Source of the DNA: Bacteroidia bacterium
GTDB taxonomy: Bacteria > Bacteroidota > Bacteroidia > J057
Assembly (NCBI GenBank): GCA_030430205.1
Contig: JAUIGE010000025.1
Span: forward strand, 1-64,000
Direction: 5' to 3'
Length of the DNA stretch: 64,000 nt
The translations under genes were made by a program, and so were the position numbers. Under the pieces are notes generated by a model, which searched no databases, was not told where the DNA came from, and saw nothing but the letters and a program-made list of their open reading frames with translations. This document shows, piece by piece, positions 10,054 through 18,407 of the stretch; within the stretch, counting starts at the first letter, position 1, and each line of letters opens with the position of its first letter.

Positions 10054-11217
10054 ATGAGGAAATTTGTTTACCAGCTCTTCCCCTTTGTCTTGCTCTCTTT
10101 CTGTATCAGTTCTTATGCTCAAGTGACCAGCAATGGCAAGTTTGACGCCCGACTTGTCGTGCAAAGCATTGATTGTCAGAACAAAACACTCTATCTAGAT
10201 ATAGAGGTAAAAGCCTCTAGCGTAGATAGCAGCTTTGTTATTGGCGATCAAAACTACAAATTCAACTACAACGCTGAAGCAATCGCAAATCCTATCATCG
10301 ATCAGGAATTGGGCTTCAGTCTGTTAGCAACCGGCCAATTTTATTCCGGCCACAACACCACAGGCTCTGAAGCAAGCGGTGATACGGGGCTGACGGTGCT
10401 TAACGTAGTTTGGATCCCTGGCTTGCCCGGTTCCTTGCTCTCTGCAAACTGGGCTCCTGTAAGCAGACTGGCTTTCGAAATTGTCGATACCAGCCTTACA
10501 CAATGTTTGCGCCTTGAATGGCGTGACAAAGCTTCCAATCCCACCCACTTTACCAACATCACCGAAGTAGAAACTGGAAACATGACAACTGAAACTGTCA
10601 ATGAAAATGTTTACGCCAGCAATACTACCTGTCTGGATACCCTCTGTGGTACCAATACATCATTCCCCGTCGAATGGGTGAGCCTTGATGTGAAAAAAGA
10701 CAGAAATGATGCCTTATTAGAGTGGGTTGTGGCTTCTGAGTACAATAATGACTTCTTTGAAGTTGAGCGCTCAATTGATGGTAGCCGCTTTCAGTCCATC
10801 GGCCGGATCCAGGGAAAAGGATCCAGCAACCAAAAATCTACTTACACTTTTAGAGATGTTCAGGTTGACCAGTATGCAAGACCTGTCATTTACTACAAGC
10901 TACGCCAGGTAGACACAGACGGTTCTTTCAGCTACAGCAACACAGTTGAGCTTGTGCTGGCGGATCCGCAAGCTATCAGTCTGACGGTATTCCCCAATCC
11001 GACAGATCAGTTTGCCTTTGTTGATTACTATGTCAATAGCAAAGGTAAAAGCAGGCTTGAATTAGTAGATTTAAACGGAAAAATTGTTCAACTTCTTCCC
11101 CTTGCCGACTTTAAAGGAAGAGCTTTCCTTGATATTCGGGAACTACCGGAAGGCGTTTATTTGATTAAAATTATTAATGAAGGTAGTGTTCAAACAACCA
11201 AATTGATAGTACGATAA
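10054..11217 (+). CDS. T9SS-sorted secreted protein, partner of the giant adhesin?
   Basis: A 387-residue exported protein. Residues 1-22 form a signal peptide ending SSYAQ. A domain of about 170 residues follows (SNGKFDARLVVQSIDC, then FVIGDQNYKFNYN), and then a segment VEWVSLDVKKDRNDALLEW that often precedes T9SS tails. The last 80 residues are a type A sorting domain (VFPNPTDQ, LVDLNGK, ELPEGVYLIKI, ending KLIVR). This predicts export by T9SS and anchoring or release at the cell surface. The N-terminal domain resembles, from memory, proteins found beside large repeat adhesins in Saprospiria. The start at 10054 is preferred over 10045 because it gives a standard signal peptide. A strong terminator follows. 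Confidence 0.8.
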   Translation: MRKFVYQLFPFVLLSFCISSYAQVTSNGKFDARLVVQSIDCQNKTLYLDIEVKASSVDSSFVIGDQNYKFNYNAEAIANPIIDQELGFSLLATGQFYSGHNTTGSEASGDTGLTVLNVVWIPGLPGSLLSANWAPVSRLAFEIVDTSLTQCLRLEWRDKASNPTHFTNITEVETGNMTTETVNENVYASNTTCLDTLCGTNTSFPVEWVSLDVKKDRNDALLEWVVASEYNNDFFEVERSIDGSRFQSIGRIQGKGSSNQKSTYTFRDVQVDQYARPVIYYKLRQVDTDGSFSYSNTVELVLADPQAISLTVFPNPTDQFAFVDYYVNSKGKSRLELVDLNGKIVQLLPLADFKGRAFLDIRELPEGVYLIKIINEGSVQTTKLIVR

Positions 11218-11240
11218 TTTTCAACGACATTTTTTTTCAG

Positions 11241-11276
11241 ACGGTCGGCTTGAGGGAGTCGACCGTTTTCTTTTTT
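11241..11276 (+). terminator. Rho-independent terminator
   Basis: A 10-bp stem with one G-U pair (ACGGTCGGCT at 11241-11250 and AGTCGACCGT at 11257-11266), a 6-base loop and a T-rich tail to 11276. It ends the transcript of the preceding T9SS gene. It also abuts the stop codon of the convergent trmH. Confidence 0.85.
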
Positions 11277-11973
11277 AGCCCTGTTTTTTTTCCCATTCCT
11301 CTCTGAATTTTTTTTCAAGCAAGCCCCGCTTATCCGCGATCCGACGGAACCATTTCAGCGTGAGCTCTATTTTTTCGGCTTTCGATAGTTTCCAGTCTAT
11401 CTCTGATTGATGAAGCGTCCTTATTATGTGTGTAAGGGAAATCGCTACACTTACAGAAATGTTAAAGCTTTGGGTAAAGCCATACATGGGAATCTTAATG
11501 TTCAGGTCAGCCCGCTCCTGGGCTAAGCCTGAAAGCCCAAAACGCTCATTCCCAAAGAGCAAGGCAAGGGGTTTGTCCAGGGGCAAATCCGCAGGATGTA
11601 CACTCTCGGCACTCAGAGAAGTGCCAACCACCCGAAAGCCTTTGGCTTTCAGATCCTCTATGCACAGCACAGTATTGTCCTGCTCTTCATCATTATAACG
11701 ATGAATATCCAGCCACTTGGATGCACCCGTGGTCACATCAGGATTGACTTCATATTCATTATAATTTTCGACAACGTAAATATCCTGTAAACCCATGCAA
11801 TCAGCCGTTCGCAGCGTAGCGCTTGCGTTTTGGGATTGATATATATCTTCCAGCACGATGGCTACCTGCCGGGTGCGCATCGCCAGGACCTCTTCTATTT
11901 TCACTTTTTTGTTCTCCGTAACAAATTGCCCCAAATGCTCGGCAAAGGCTTCATCAAATTTCATATCCATCAT
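11275..11973 (-). CDS. trmH: tRNA (guanosine-2'-O-)-methyltransferase TrmH
   Basis: SpoU/SPOUT-class methyltransferase predicted to add a 2'-O-methyl group to G18 in the D-loop of tRNA. The three SPOUT motifs are visible: QNASATLRTADCMG, LLFGNERFGLS and the knot region IPMYGFTQSFNISVSVA. The C-terminal extension (LKWFRRIADKRG) and the 232-residue length match TrmH rather than the longer rRNA-modifying TrmH/RlmB proteins. The N-terminus starts MMDMKFDEAF, and any of three Met codons could be used. It is convergent with the upstream T9SS gene and divergent from the serine biosynthesis fusion. Confidence 0.88.
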   Translation of the reverse strand: MMDMKFDEAFAEHLGQFVTENKKVKIEEVLAMRTRQVAIVLEDIYQSQNASATLRTADCMGLQDIYVVENYNEYEVNPDVTTGASKWLDIHRYNDEEQDNTVLCIEDLKAKGFRVVGTSLSAESVHPADLPLDKPLALLFGNERFGLSGLAQERADLNIKIPMYGFTQSFNISVSVAISLTHIIRTLHQSEIDWKLSKAEKIELTLKWFRRIADKRGLLEKKFREEWEKKQG

Positions 11974-12026
11974 GAATTCCAGTCTTTGAAGATGTATAGT
12001 AAACGAAAAACATATTTAAGAATTTG

Positions 12027-12034
12027 TACCTTTG
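12027..12034 (+). promoter_or_regulatory. Candidate -7 box (TACCTTTG)
   Basis: An exact TAnnTTTG match ending 25 bases upstream of the ATG at 12060. It would give a short leader of under 20 bases for the phosphatase/dehydrogenase fusion gene. Confidence 0.55.
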
Positions 12035-12059
12035 CGCTTTCTAAAAAACGCTCGACAAA

Positions 12060-13970
12060 ATGAACATTACCCAGGAATTAGAAAAGTTTATCGTCATTGA
12101 CTTTGACAGCACCTTCATGAAGGTGGAGGCGCTTGAAGAATTAGCAGAAATTGTCTTTGCCCAACTTAAACCAGCCGAATCAGCAAAGAAAGTAGCAGAG
12201 ATCAAGCATATCACCGATTTGGGTGTGGATGGCAGTATCTCCTTTAATGAGTCTCTCACGCGCAGATTGGCATTGCTTTCTTTCAATAAGCAAAACCTGG
12301 ATACTTTGGTCGACCGCCTCAAGGAGAAGGTTTCAACCTCTTTTTCCCGGAATAAAGCCTTTTTTGAAAAATACAAAGAACAAATCTACATTGTTTCCAA
12401 TGGATTCAAAGAATTCATTGATCCGGTAGTAGCTGACTATCATATTCCGGCGAACCATGTATGTGCCAATACTTTTCTGTATGATGAAAGTGGCCAGATA
12501 ATCGGTTTTGATCAGGAAAATCCGCTTGCGCATAGCAAAGGAAAGTCACGCACCCTACAACAGCTCAATTTGCCGGGAGAAATTTTCGTGATCGGTGATT
12601 CATATACCGATTATGAAATGAAGGAAGCGGGCATGGCTCATAAGTTTTTTGCTTTTACGGAGAATGTCTTGCGCGAAAATATCCTCGAAAGAGCTGACCA
12701 TATTACTCCTAGTTTTGATGAATTTCTATATGTAAATCAAATGCCCATGGCTATTTCTTATCCCAAAAGCCGGATTAAAGTCCTTTTGCTGGAAAATGTG
12801 CACCAGGATGCTGAAGCCATCCTATCTGATGAAGGCTACCAGGTAACATTGCTTAGCCATGCCCTTAGCGAAGAAGAATTGATAGAGGCCATCCAGGGCG
12901 TGCATATACTCGGTATCCGCTCCAAAACGAATGTGACGGCCAAAGTCCTGGAGCACGCAAATCGCCTGATGGCGGTCTGCGCTTTTTGTATTGGCACCAA
13001 GCAGATAGACCTGGAAGCATGTGCCGAAAAGGGCATTGCCGTTTTTAATGCTCCTTACAGCAATACCCGCTCTGTGGTGGAACTGGCCATAGGGGAAATC
13101 ATCATCCTGATGCGTCGCATCCCCTTCCTCAACCGCGATATGCACCAGGGAAAATGGAGCAAAACCGCAAAAGACAGCTACGAGGTACGCGGCAAAAAAC
13201 TGGGTATTGTAGGCTATGGAAATATCGGAAAACAGCTTTCTGTGCTGGCTGAAGCCATCGGCATGGATGTCTACTACTATGACTCAGCCGAACGGCTCGC
13301 TCTCGGCAATGCCACCAAATGTAAAAGCCTGGAAGAATTGCTCAGGCAGGCAGATGTTGTCAGCCTGCATATAGATGATCGGCCGGAAAATCATGGATAT
13401 TTTGGCGAAAAAGCTTTTGCAGCGATGAAAAATGGTGCAATCCTGATCAATTTGAGCAGGGGATTTGTCGTCGATATCCCTGCGCTGAAAGCGAATTTGG
13501 AGAGTGGCAAGCTGCGTGGCGCAGCCATAGATGTGTTCCCAAAGGAACCCAAAAGCAATGAAGACCCCTTCGAATCAGAGCTGATTGGCCTGCCCAACCT
13601 GCTTCTGACGCCGCATATCGGCGGCAGTACACAGGAAGCACAGCAGCACATCGGCAAATTTGTGCCGAGCCGCATCCTCGACTACATCAATTCCGGAAGC
13701 ACCGAAGGTGCTGTGAACTTTCCCCAGCTTCAACTACCCGAGCTTAAAAATGCCCATCGCCTCATCCATATCCATCAGAATGTGCCAGGCATCATGAGTA
13801 AAATTAACCGAACACTGGCTGATCACGACATCAACATTGTTGGCCAATATCTCAAAACCAATGAGCAACTAGGCTATGTGATTCTTGATATCAATAAAGA
13901 ATATAGTGATGATGTGCTGGAAGATTTGAAAAAAATTGATGGAACGATTAAGTTTCGGGTGCTGTATTGA
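12060..13970 (+). CDS. serA: Phosphoserine phosphatase-D-3-phosphoglycerate dehydrogenase fusion
   Basis: A 636-residue protein joining two enzymes of serine synthesis. Residues 1 to about 215 are a HAD phosphatase of the SerB type: nucleophile motif DFDST, then SNGFKEFI, a Lys in HSKGKSR and the acidic motif GDSYTDYEM. From about residue 238 it is a D-3-phosphoglycerate dehydrogenase: Rossmann motif GIVGYGNIGKQ, the Arg in NLSRGFVVD, the Glu of FPKEP and the His in LTPHIGGS. Residues from about 565 form an ACT domain (VPGIMSKINRTLADHDINI) expected to sense serine. The aminotransferase SerC between the two steps is not seen here. The start is supported by an upstream TACCTTTG box. Both active sites look intact, so both are probably functional. 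Confidence 0.9.
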   Translation: MNITQELEKFIVIDFDSTFMKVEALEELAEIVFAQLKPAESAKKVAEIKHITDLGVDGSISFNESLTRRLALLSFNKQNLDTLVDRLKEKVSTSFSRNKAFFEKYKEQIYIVSNGFKEFIDPVVADYHIPANHVCANTFLYDESGQIIGFDQENPLAHSKGKSRTLQQLNLPGEIFVIGDSYTDYEMKEAGMAHKFFAFTENVLRENILERADHITPSFDEFLYVNQMPMAISYPKSRIKVLLLENVHQDAEAILSDEGYQVTLLSHALSEEELIEAIQGVHILGIRSKTNVTAKVLEHANRLMAVCAFCIGTKQIDLEACAEKGIAVFNAPYSNTRSVVELAIGEIIILMRRIPFLNRDMHQGKWSKTAKDSYEVRGKKLGIVGYGNIGKQLSVLAEAIGMDVYYYDSAERLALGNATKCKSLEELLRQADVVSLHIDDRPENHGYFGEKAFAAMKNGAILINLSRGFVVDIPALKANLESGKLRGAAIDVFPKEPKSNEDPFESELIGLPNLLLTPHIGGSTQEAQQHIGKFVPSRILDYINSGSTEGAVNFPQLQLPELKNAHRLIHIHQNVPGIMSKINRTLADHDINIVGQYLKTNEQLGYVILDINKEYSDDVLEDLKKIDGTIKFRVLY

Positions 13971-14060
13971 GAGGAGGGAGGCTTTCATTTTTTGCAATTT
14001 GCTGGTTTTTTCCTAATTTATTAAAAGAAACCCTGCTCTATTTCAACCAGTATTTCATAA

Positions 14061-14387
14061 AATGGAAAACCTTACCCCTTTCGAAAAATACACGTTATTG
14101 GCGTGTGTGGATTTACTGAATGGGAAACGAACTACGGCTTGCCCGATGGTATCTACTGGACGGCCTCTACCCTGGACAATGAAAGCAATCTTTACATCGT
14201 CGGCAATACGGTCGTTACAGGGCATAACGCAAATTTCATTTTTGGTAGAACAACCTACTATGACTGCCATCAATGAAGCTATCTCATCCTCTATAATAAT
14301 CTACCCTTGCCTGACGGTATCTATCAGGTTTATATGCGCCTATCTTCAGAAAGGCAGTATATTGGGAAAGTGATGTTGGTGAAATAA
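14061..14387 (+). pseudogene. Decayed SBBP-like / T9SS protein remnant
   Basis: Reading frame 14061-14387 shows a coherent secreted-protein sequence: TEWETNYGLPDGIYWTAS, LDNESNLYIVGNTVV and GHNANF, which resembles SBBP-type propeller repeats. A stop follows at 14274-14276. The same frame then gives LPDGIYQVYMRLSSE and ends IGKVMLVK, which resembles the end of a T9SS type A sorting domain. There is a stop directly upstream (14058-14060) and no start codon. A different frame is open from 14062 but its translation resembles nothing. This looks like the two ends of a lost surface-protein gene. Confidence 0.5.
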
Positions 14388-14472
14388 GAATACAGAAAAT
14401 CAACATCTCTCCCCAACCCCATCTCAAGAAATCCAAATATCTTTCTTTATCCAGAATTGCAAATGAAAATTG

Positions 14473-14480
14473 TATTTTTG
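14473..14480 (+). promoter_or_regulatory. Candidate -7 box (TATTTTTG) adjoining the holB start
   Basis: An exact TAnnTTTG match that ends only eight bases before the ATG at 14489. If used, transcription would begin at or next to the start codon, giving a leaderless or nearly leaderless mRNA. Confidence 0.45.
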
Positions 14481-14488
14481 TCTCACTC

Positions 14489-15610
14489 ATGCAATTCTCC
14501 AACATCATCGGTCAACAGGCCGCCAAACAGCATCTCTTAGATTCCATCCATCGGGGCAGGCTTCCCCATGCCCTGATGCTGCGTGGCCCTTCGGGCGTAG
14601 GCGCCCTACAGTTGGCGCATGCCATCGCGCAATACGTCAACTGCCAACATCCTACGGATGAGGATAGCTGCGGCCAATGCGCCAGCTGCCGCAAGATCAG
14701 CCAGGCTATCCATCCGGATATCCATTATGTGCTACCCATCATCAGCAAGACCACGAGCGGGAAAGCCATCCTGACGGATGCTTATCTCGAAGATTTTCGC
14801 AAACTGTATAGCGCAGAGCCCTATTTCAGCTTTGAGCAGTGGCAGCATGCGCTGGATGGGGACAACAAGCAGCTGATGATCAGCGTGCATGAAATCCGCG
14901 AACTGAAGCGGAAAATTTTTCTCAAAACTTTTGAGGCGGAATACAAAATTGTCATTCTCTGGCAGGCCGAGCTGATCCGCACGGGCGCAGCCAATGCCTT
15001 CCTCAAGCTGCTGGAAGAACCGCCCGATAAGACCCTTATCCTGCTCACCTGTGAAGACCCCGGCAAATTGCTGATCACCATCAACTCCCGCTGCCAGCAG
15101 GTGGCACTGGAACGCATTCCCAAGGCTTTGCTGGAGGCGTATCTGGTAGAGAAAAAAGCTGTGGAGGTGGCGAAAGCAAAAGAAATAGCAACCATTTCTG
15201 AGGGTAGTCTGTCCCATGCGCTGACTTATATGCAGGAAAGCCACCATGAGCTGAATGAGCTGTACAGCAGCTGGTTACGGATGGTTTACACTGGCAATTA
15301 CAGCAAGATTCAGCAGATCATCGAGCAGATTTACAAGGAAAATAAAGAGTTCCAAAAGCTGTTTTTGGCTTTTGCCGTTAAGAAGCTGCGCGACTCCCTG
15401 CTTTTTCAGCTGGGGGTGCCGGAAATTGCGCTGGTGACGGAGGCTGAAAAAGCCTTTCAGCAAAACTTCTCCAAGCTCATCGATGCCGATAAAGTAGAAC
15501 AAATGGTAGATTTGTTGGATGAAAGCAGGCGCTTCATCGCGGGCAATGCCCATGCGCAGATGGCCTTTACAGCGCTTTCGCTGCGCTTGCACAGCATTTT
15601 AAGATCGTGA
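14489..15610 (+). CDS. holB: DNA polymerase III subunit delta'
   Basis: Predicted clamp-loader subunit that helps load the beta sliding clamp onto DNA. The AAA+ fold is visible: N-terminal FSNIIGQQAAKQHLLDSI, a degenerate P-loop (GPSGVGALQLA, lacking the Lys-Thr/Ser needed for ATP binding), a four-Cys zinc module (CQH, then CGQC and SCRK), LLEEPP and the sensor-like NSRCQQV. Loss of P-loop residues is usual for delta', which does not hydrolyse ATP. The C-terminal third is helical. At 373 residues it fits Bacteroidota homologues. The next gene starts five bases after its stop, so they probably share a transcript. Confidence 0.85.
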   Translation: MQFSNIIGQQAAKQHLLDSIHRGRLPHALMLRGPSGVGALQLAHAIAQYVNCQHPTDEDSCGQCASCRKISQAIHPDIHYVLPIISKTTSGKAILTDAYLEDFRKLYSAEPYFSFEQWQHALDGDNKQLMISVHEIRELKRKIFLKTFEAEYKIVILWQAELIRTGAANAFLKLLEEPPDKTLILLTCEDPGKLLITINSRCQQVALERIPKALLEAYLVEKKAVEVAKAKEIATISEGSLSHALTYMQESHHELNELYSSWLRMVYTGNYSKIQQIIEQIYKENKEFQKLFLAFAVKKLRDSLLFQLGVPEIALVTEAEKAFQQNFSKLIDADKVEQMVDLLDESRRFIAGNAHAQMAFTALSLRLHSILRS

Positions 15611-15614
15611 TTCT

Positions 15615-16613
15615 ATGGAAATTTCTCCCAAAATAAGAAGCACCAATTCGATCCTTCCCTGGGTGATATTGACCTCCATGACGGTTTATGTCTTTGGGTT
15701 GAGCTTTTATGCAAATAACAGAAAAGCGCCCGAGCCGGAATTTGATTTCTACAGCACGACCAGTGTGATTTTAAGCCTGGAAGAGGAGGGCGAAGCGGAA
15801 GACAGCTCTCATCTTATTTTTGGAACCTACAACAACATCATCGAAGGTGCCAAGCAAAGTGTGCAGGCAAGCCGCAACAAAAAGGGTCAATATGAAGTGA
15901 CCTTTCGGGTGAATAGCCCGCGTTCAGCGACGGTCTTTGTAGATGATGAGGCCTTAGAGATTTTTCTGGTTCCTGACAGCAATTTGCATATAAAAGCCAC
16001 CTACCACCGGGATAGCTTCAAATTGGAAAACCTGTCCTTCCAAGGCTATACAGCCGGTATTTGCAGGTATTACCTGGAAAAAGGCGGCCGTTTTGGCCGG
16101 CAGCATGTGCGTGCCTACCGCACGACAGCTTATGCAGACAGCCTGCGGCAATATGCCCACATCCTCGATTCGATCGCCATACAGGAGCTGGCGTATTTGC
16201 TCATTCGCTCCGCTCCCAATAATTTGCCAGATTGGTTCATTGATTTTGAAAAAAATGAAATCCTGTACCAAAAAGCTTACCTCAAGCTTGCAAATGCCTA
16301 CAATCGTGATGTCTATCCGGGTTACCAGGATGATGTGCCTTTAAATGACCAAACGGCTGTTTTTTCCTATTACTATTACCTCTACCTCCGGACTTTTTTC
16401 CAGCAACGCACAGGCAGCAATGTCCTGGAAGTTCAGCTCAGTTCTGCTGATAGTCTGCTCCGGGGCGAAGTGAAAGATATTTTCCTTACCCAACATATCT
16501 TTTCCCTGCTTTCCACAGAAAAAAAGCCTCAGGCCCAAAAATTACTGGGAAAATTTATCCCTTCCTTTGGCAAGAAGAAGTATGAACGCTTTTTGAGAAA
16601 GCAGATGGAGTGA
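15615..16613 (+). CDS. Membrane-anchored protein of unknown function
   Basis: A 332-residue protein with one N-terminal membrane segment (about residues 13-31, ILPWVILTSMTVYVFGLSF) and a large soluble part expected in the periplasm. After an acidic stretch (LEEEGEAED) comes a beta-rich domain (FGTYNNIIEGAKQ, FRVNSPRSATVFVDDEAL) that resembles the N-terminal DUF4369-type domain of Bacteroidota thioredoxin-like lipoproteins. The rest is helical, and no CxxC thioredoxin motif is present. It may be a thioredoxin-fold relative that has lost the catalytic domain. It is five bases downstream of holB, but a functional link to replication is not apparent. Confidence 0.7.
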   Translation: MEISPKIRSTNSILPWVILTSMTVYVFGLSFYANNRKAPEPEFDFYSTTSVILSLEEEGEAEDSSHLIFGTYNNIIEGAKQSVQASRNKKGQYEVTFRVNSPRSATVFVDDEALEIFLVPDSNLHIKATYHRDSFKLENLSFQGYTAGICRYYLEKGGRFGRQHVRAYRTTAYADSLRQYAHILDSIAIQELAYLLIRSAPNNLPDWFIDFEKNEILYQKAYLKLANAYNRDVYPGYQDDVPLNDQTAVFSYYYYLYLRTFFQQRTGSNVLEVQLSSADSLLRGEVKDIFLTQHIFSLLSTEKKPQAQKLLGKFIPSFGKKKYERFLRKQME

Positions 16614-16625
16614 TAAGCGGGGAGC

Positions 16626-18341
16626 TTATTTTAATTGCCGGAGGCAATTCTTGAGTTGTTTATCGATTTTTCGTTGCCCCTGGGCAATGAGTGACAAAAA
16701 AGCATCACTTGCGCCTTCGGCGGGCAGCTCTGCGCAGCTTTGCATCGCGCCTTTGTACCAATCCGTCCAGCTTTGCAGGATTTCACTTTCCCTTGCATAA
16801 ACAGCATTTTCCTTCATCGCTTCCAGGGAAAGTGCGCATTCTTTATTCAGGCGATCCTGAGCAGCCTGCTCCACTTCTCTCAGCACAAATGTAGCCATCT
16901 CCTCATCTGCTCCGCAGAGGACATAAGCCGCCGAAAGCGCGCTTATTCCCACATGCGCCAAGGTCTTCGCCGAGACCTTATCTATGCGGTCACCATCTGT
17001 ATGGTAATATTGATCGGTAAAATGCCAAAGCAAAACGGCTGGTTTTTTCACTCCCAGAAAAGGGATATGGTCGCTTCCGCCTTCAAAAGGATTGCTTTTC
17101 ACCTGCCAATTTTCCTTTTTCCCCCGCTCCAAAAAACGATTGAGCATGAAGTCATTCAGGTAATGAGGGAATAACTCTTTTTGGGTCACTCTGCCAGCGC
17201 CCCACTCTGTATGTTCGTCCTCCCCTCTTGTCCAGATTGCTGAGGGATCTGGCAATTTTTCGATCAAAAAAGTCCCGCCCGTTTTTTCTGTATCCTCCCC
17301 TACCATATCCAGGCTGATGCCCCAGAGGATGTTATCCGTCCGTTCTTTATCTTCTGACAAATAGCGATGGATGCCTGAAATTTCATTGCCCCAATAAAAG
17401 GTCATTGTCCGCGCTGCCCGCAGTCCCTGACTTCGCCATAAGTCCGCTGCGACACGGGCCATCTCAGCCTGACAGCCTACGCCTGAGGCGTTGTCATTGG
17501 CGCCGGGCTCCTGCACATGCGCGCTGAAAACCAGCCGCTGATCCGGGCGGCTTTCGCCTTGAATTTCTGCTATCAGGCACAATTCATCAGCATCGTGAAA
17601 TTCCGTTTTCACCCAAACCCTTACCCGCTTTTCTCCTGCCTTGAGTTTTTGGATCAAAGCATCTTTTGCCCTTTTTGATAAAAATATTCCCCATCCGCCA
17701 TCCGCTGCGCGGCCCGGCAAAGAAGAAAAAGGAACGAGTGTATCGTTTTTTTCGGGCTGATTAAAATCCGGGATGGCATAGGAAAAAGCGCCAATAGCGC
17801 CTTTCTGCCTTGCTTTTCTGTAAAAGCTGCCCATCGAAGCTTCGCAAAAAACGATTTTGCCCTCCATGTCCTGCTGCCAGCTTTTGGCAGACATGTCTTG
17901 CAGCCAGACGACTTCTGCCTCTACGCCTTCGGCGGCCGTGGAGCTGGAGCGGATCGCAATCATATTGCGGTTGGAACTGAAATGCATGAGCGGGAGCTTT
18001 TCGCCGGCCAGGCTGATATGCGCCCCCACAGGCGACCAGGCCGGATGAGACATGACGCGCCCCTCTATGCGGTAGCTCAGCACTGCATCAGGAAATTGGT
18101 TTTTCTCCTGAAAACCCGCTTTTTCGAGGATTTTTGCTACATAATAAATGGAAGAATCAAAACCGGGATTGCCCGGCAATCGCCAAAACCGGGAAACGTA
18201 GGCTGTTGTTTCCAGGGCTTTTTCGCCTGAAAAAACCGTTCCTACCTCATCAACATATTTTTGAATCTGAGGGTTGGGAGACTGGGCAAATACCTGCCCC
18301 AGCAGGAGGAAACAGAGAATGTATGTTATTCTGAAATGCAT
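16626..18341 (-). CDS. Secreted M28-family peptidase
   Basis: A 571-residue exported protein with a signal peptide (residues 1-20, ending VFAQ), a PA-like insert (about 110-225) and an M28 zinc-peptidase domain. Candidate metal ligands are visible: His in FSAHV, Asp in GANDNASG, Glu in WGNEISG, Asp in SLDMVGED and His in YYHTDGD. In most M28 aminopeptidases the third motif has two adjacent Glu, the first being the general base. Here the first is Asn, so catalysis may be altered or the family may be a variant. It likely acts in the periplasm or outside the cell on peptides. It is convergent with the preceding gene, 12 bp apart. Confidence 0.82.
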   Translation of the reverse strand: MHFRITYILCFLLLGQVFAQSPNPQIQKYVDEVGTVFSGEKALETTAYVSRFWRLPGNPGFDSSIYYVAKILEKAGFQEKNQFPDAVLSYRIEGRVMSHPAWSPVGAHISLAGEKLPLMHFSSNRNMIAIRSSSTAAEGVEAEVVWLQDMSAKSWQQDMEGKIVFCEASMGSFYRKARQKGAIGAFSYAIPDFNQPEKNDTLVPFSSLPGRAADGGWGIFLSKRAKDALIQKLKAGEKRVRVWVKTEFHDADELCLIAEIQGESRPDQRLVFSAHVQEPGANDNASGVGCQAEMARVAADLWRSQGLRAARTMTFYWGNEISGIHRYLSEDKERTDNILWGISLDMVGEDTEKTGGTFLIEKLPDPSAIWTRGEDEHTEWGAGRVTQKELFPHYLNDFMLNRFLERGKKENWQVKSNPFEGGSDHIPFLGVKKPAVLLWHFTDQYYHTDGDRIDKVSAKTLAHVGISALSAAYVLCGADEEMATFVLREVEQAAQDRLNKECALSLEAMKENAVYARESEILQSWTDWYKGAMQSCAELPAEGASDAFLSLIAQGQRKIDKQLKNCLRQLK

Positions 18342-18407
18342 GGCATTTTTTGTTTATCGCTGGTCGGCATTAGGAAATGCCTCCCAGCGATAGGGTGAGA
18401 GGCACTT

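Noticed and set aside
14062-14373. A real 103-codon gene starting at 14062
   Set aside because: The neighbouring frame has a coherent family-like sequence with an internal stop, while this frame's peptide looks random.
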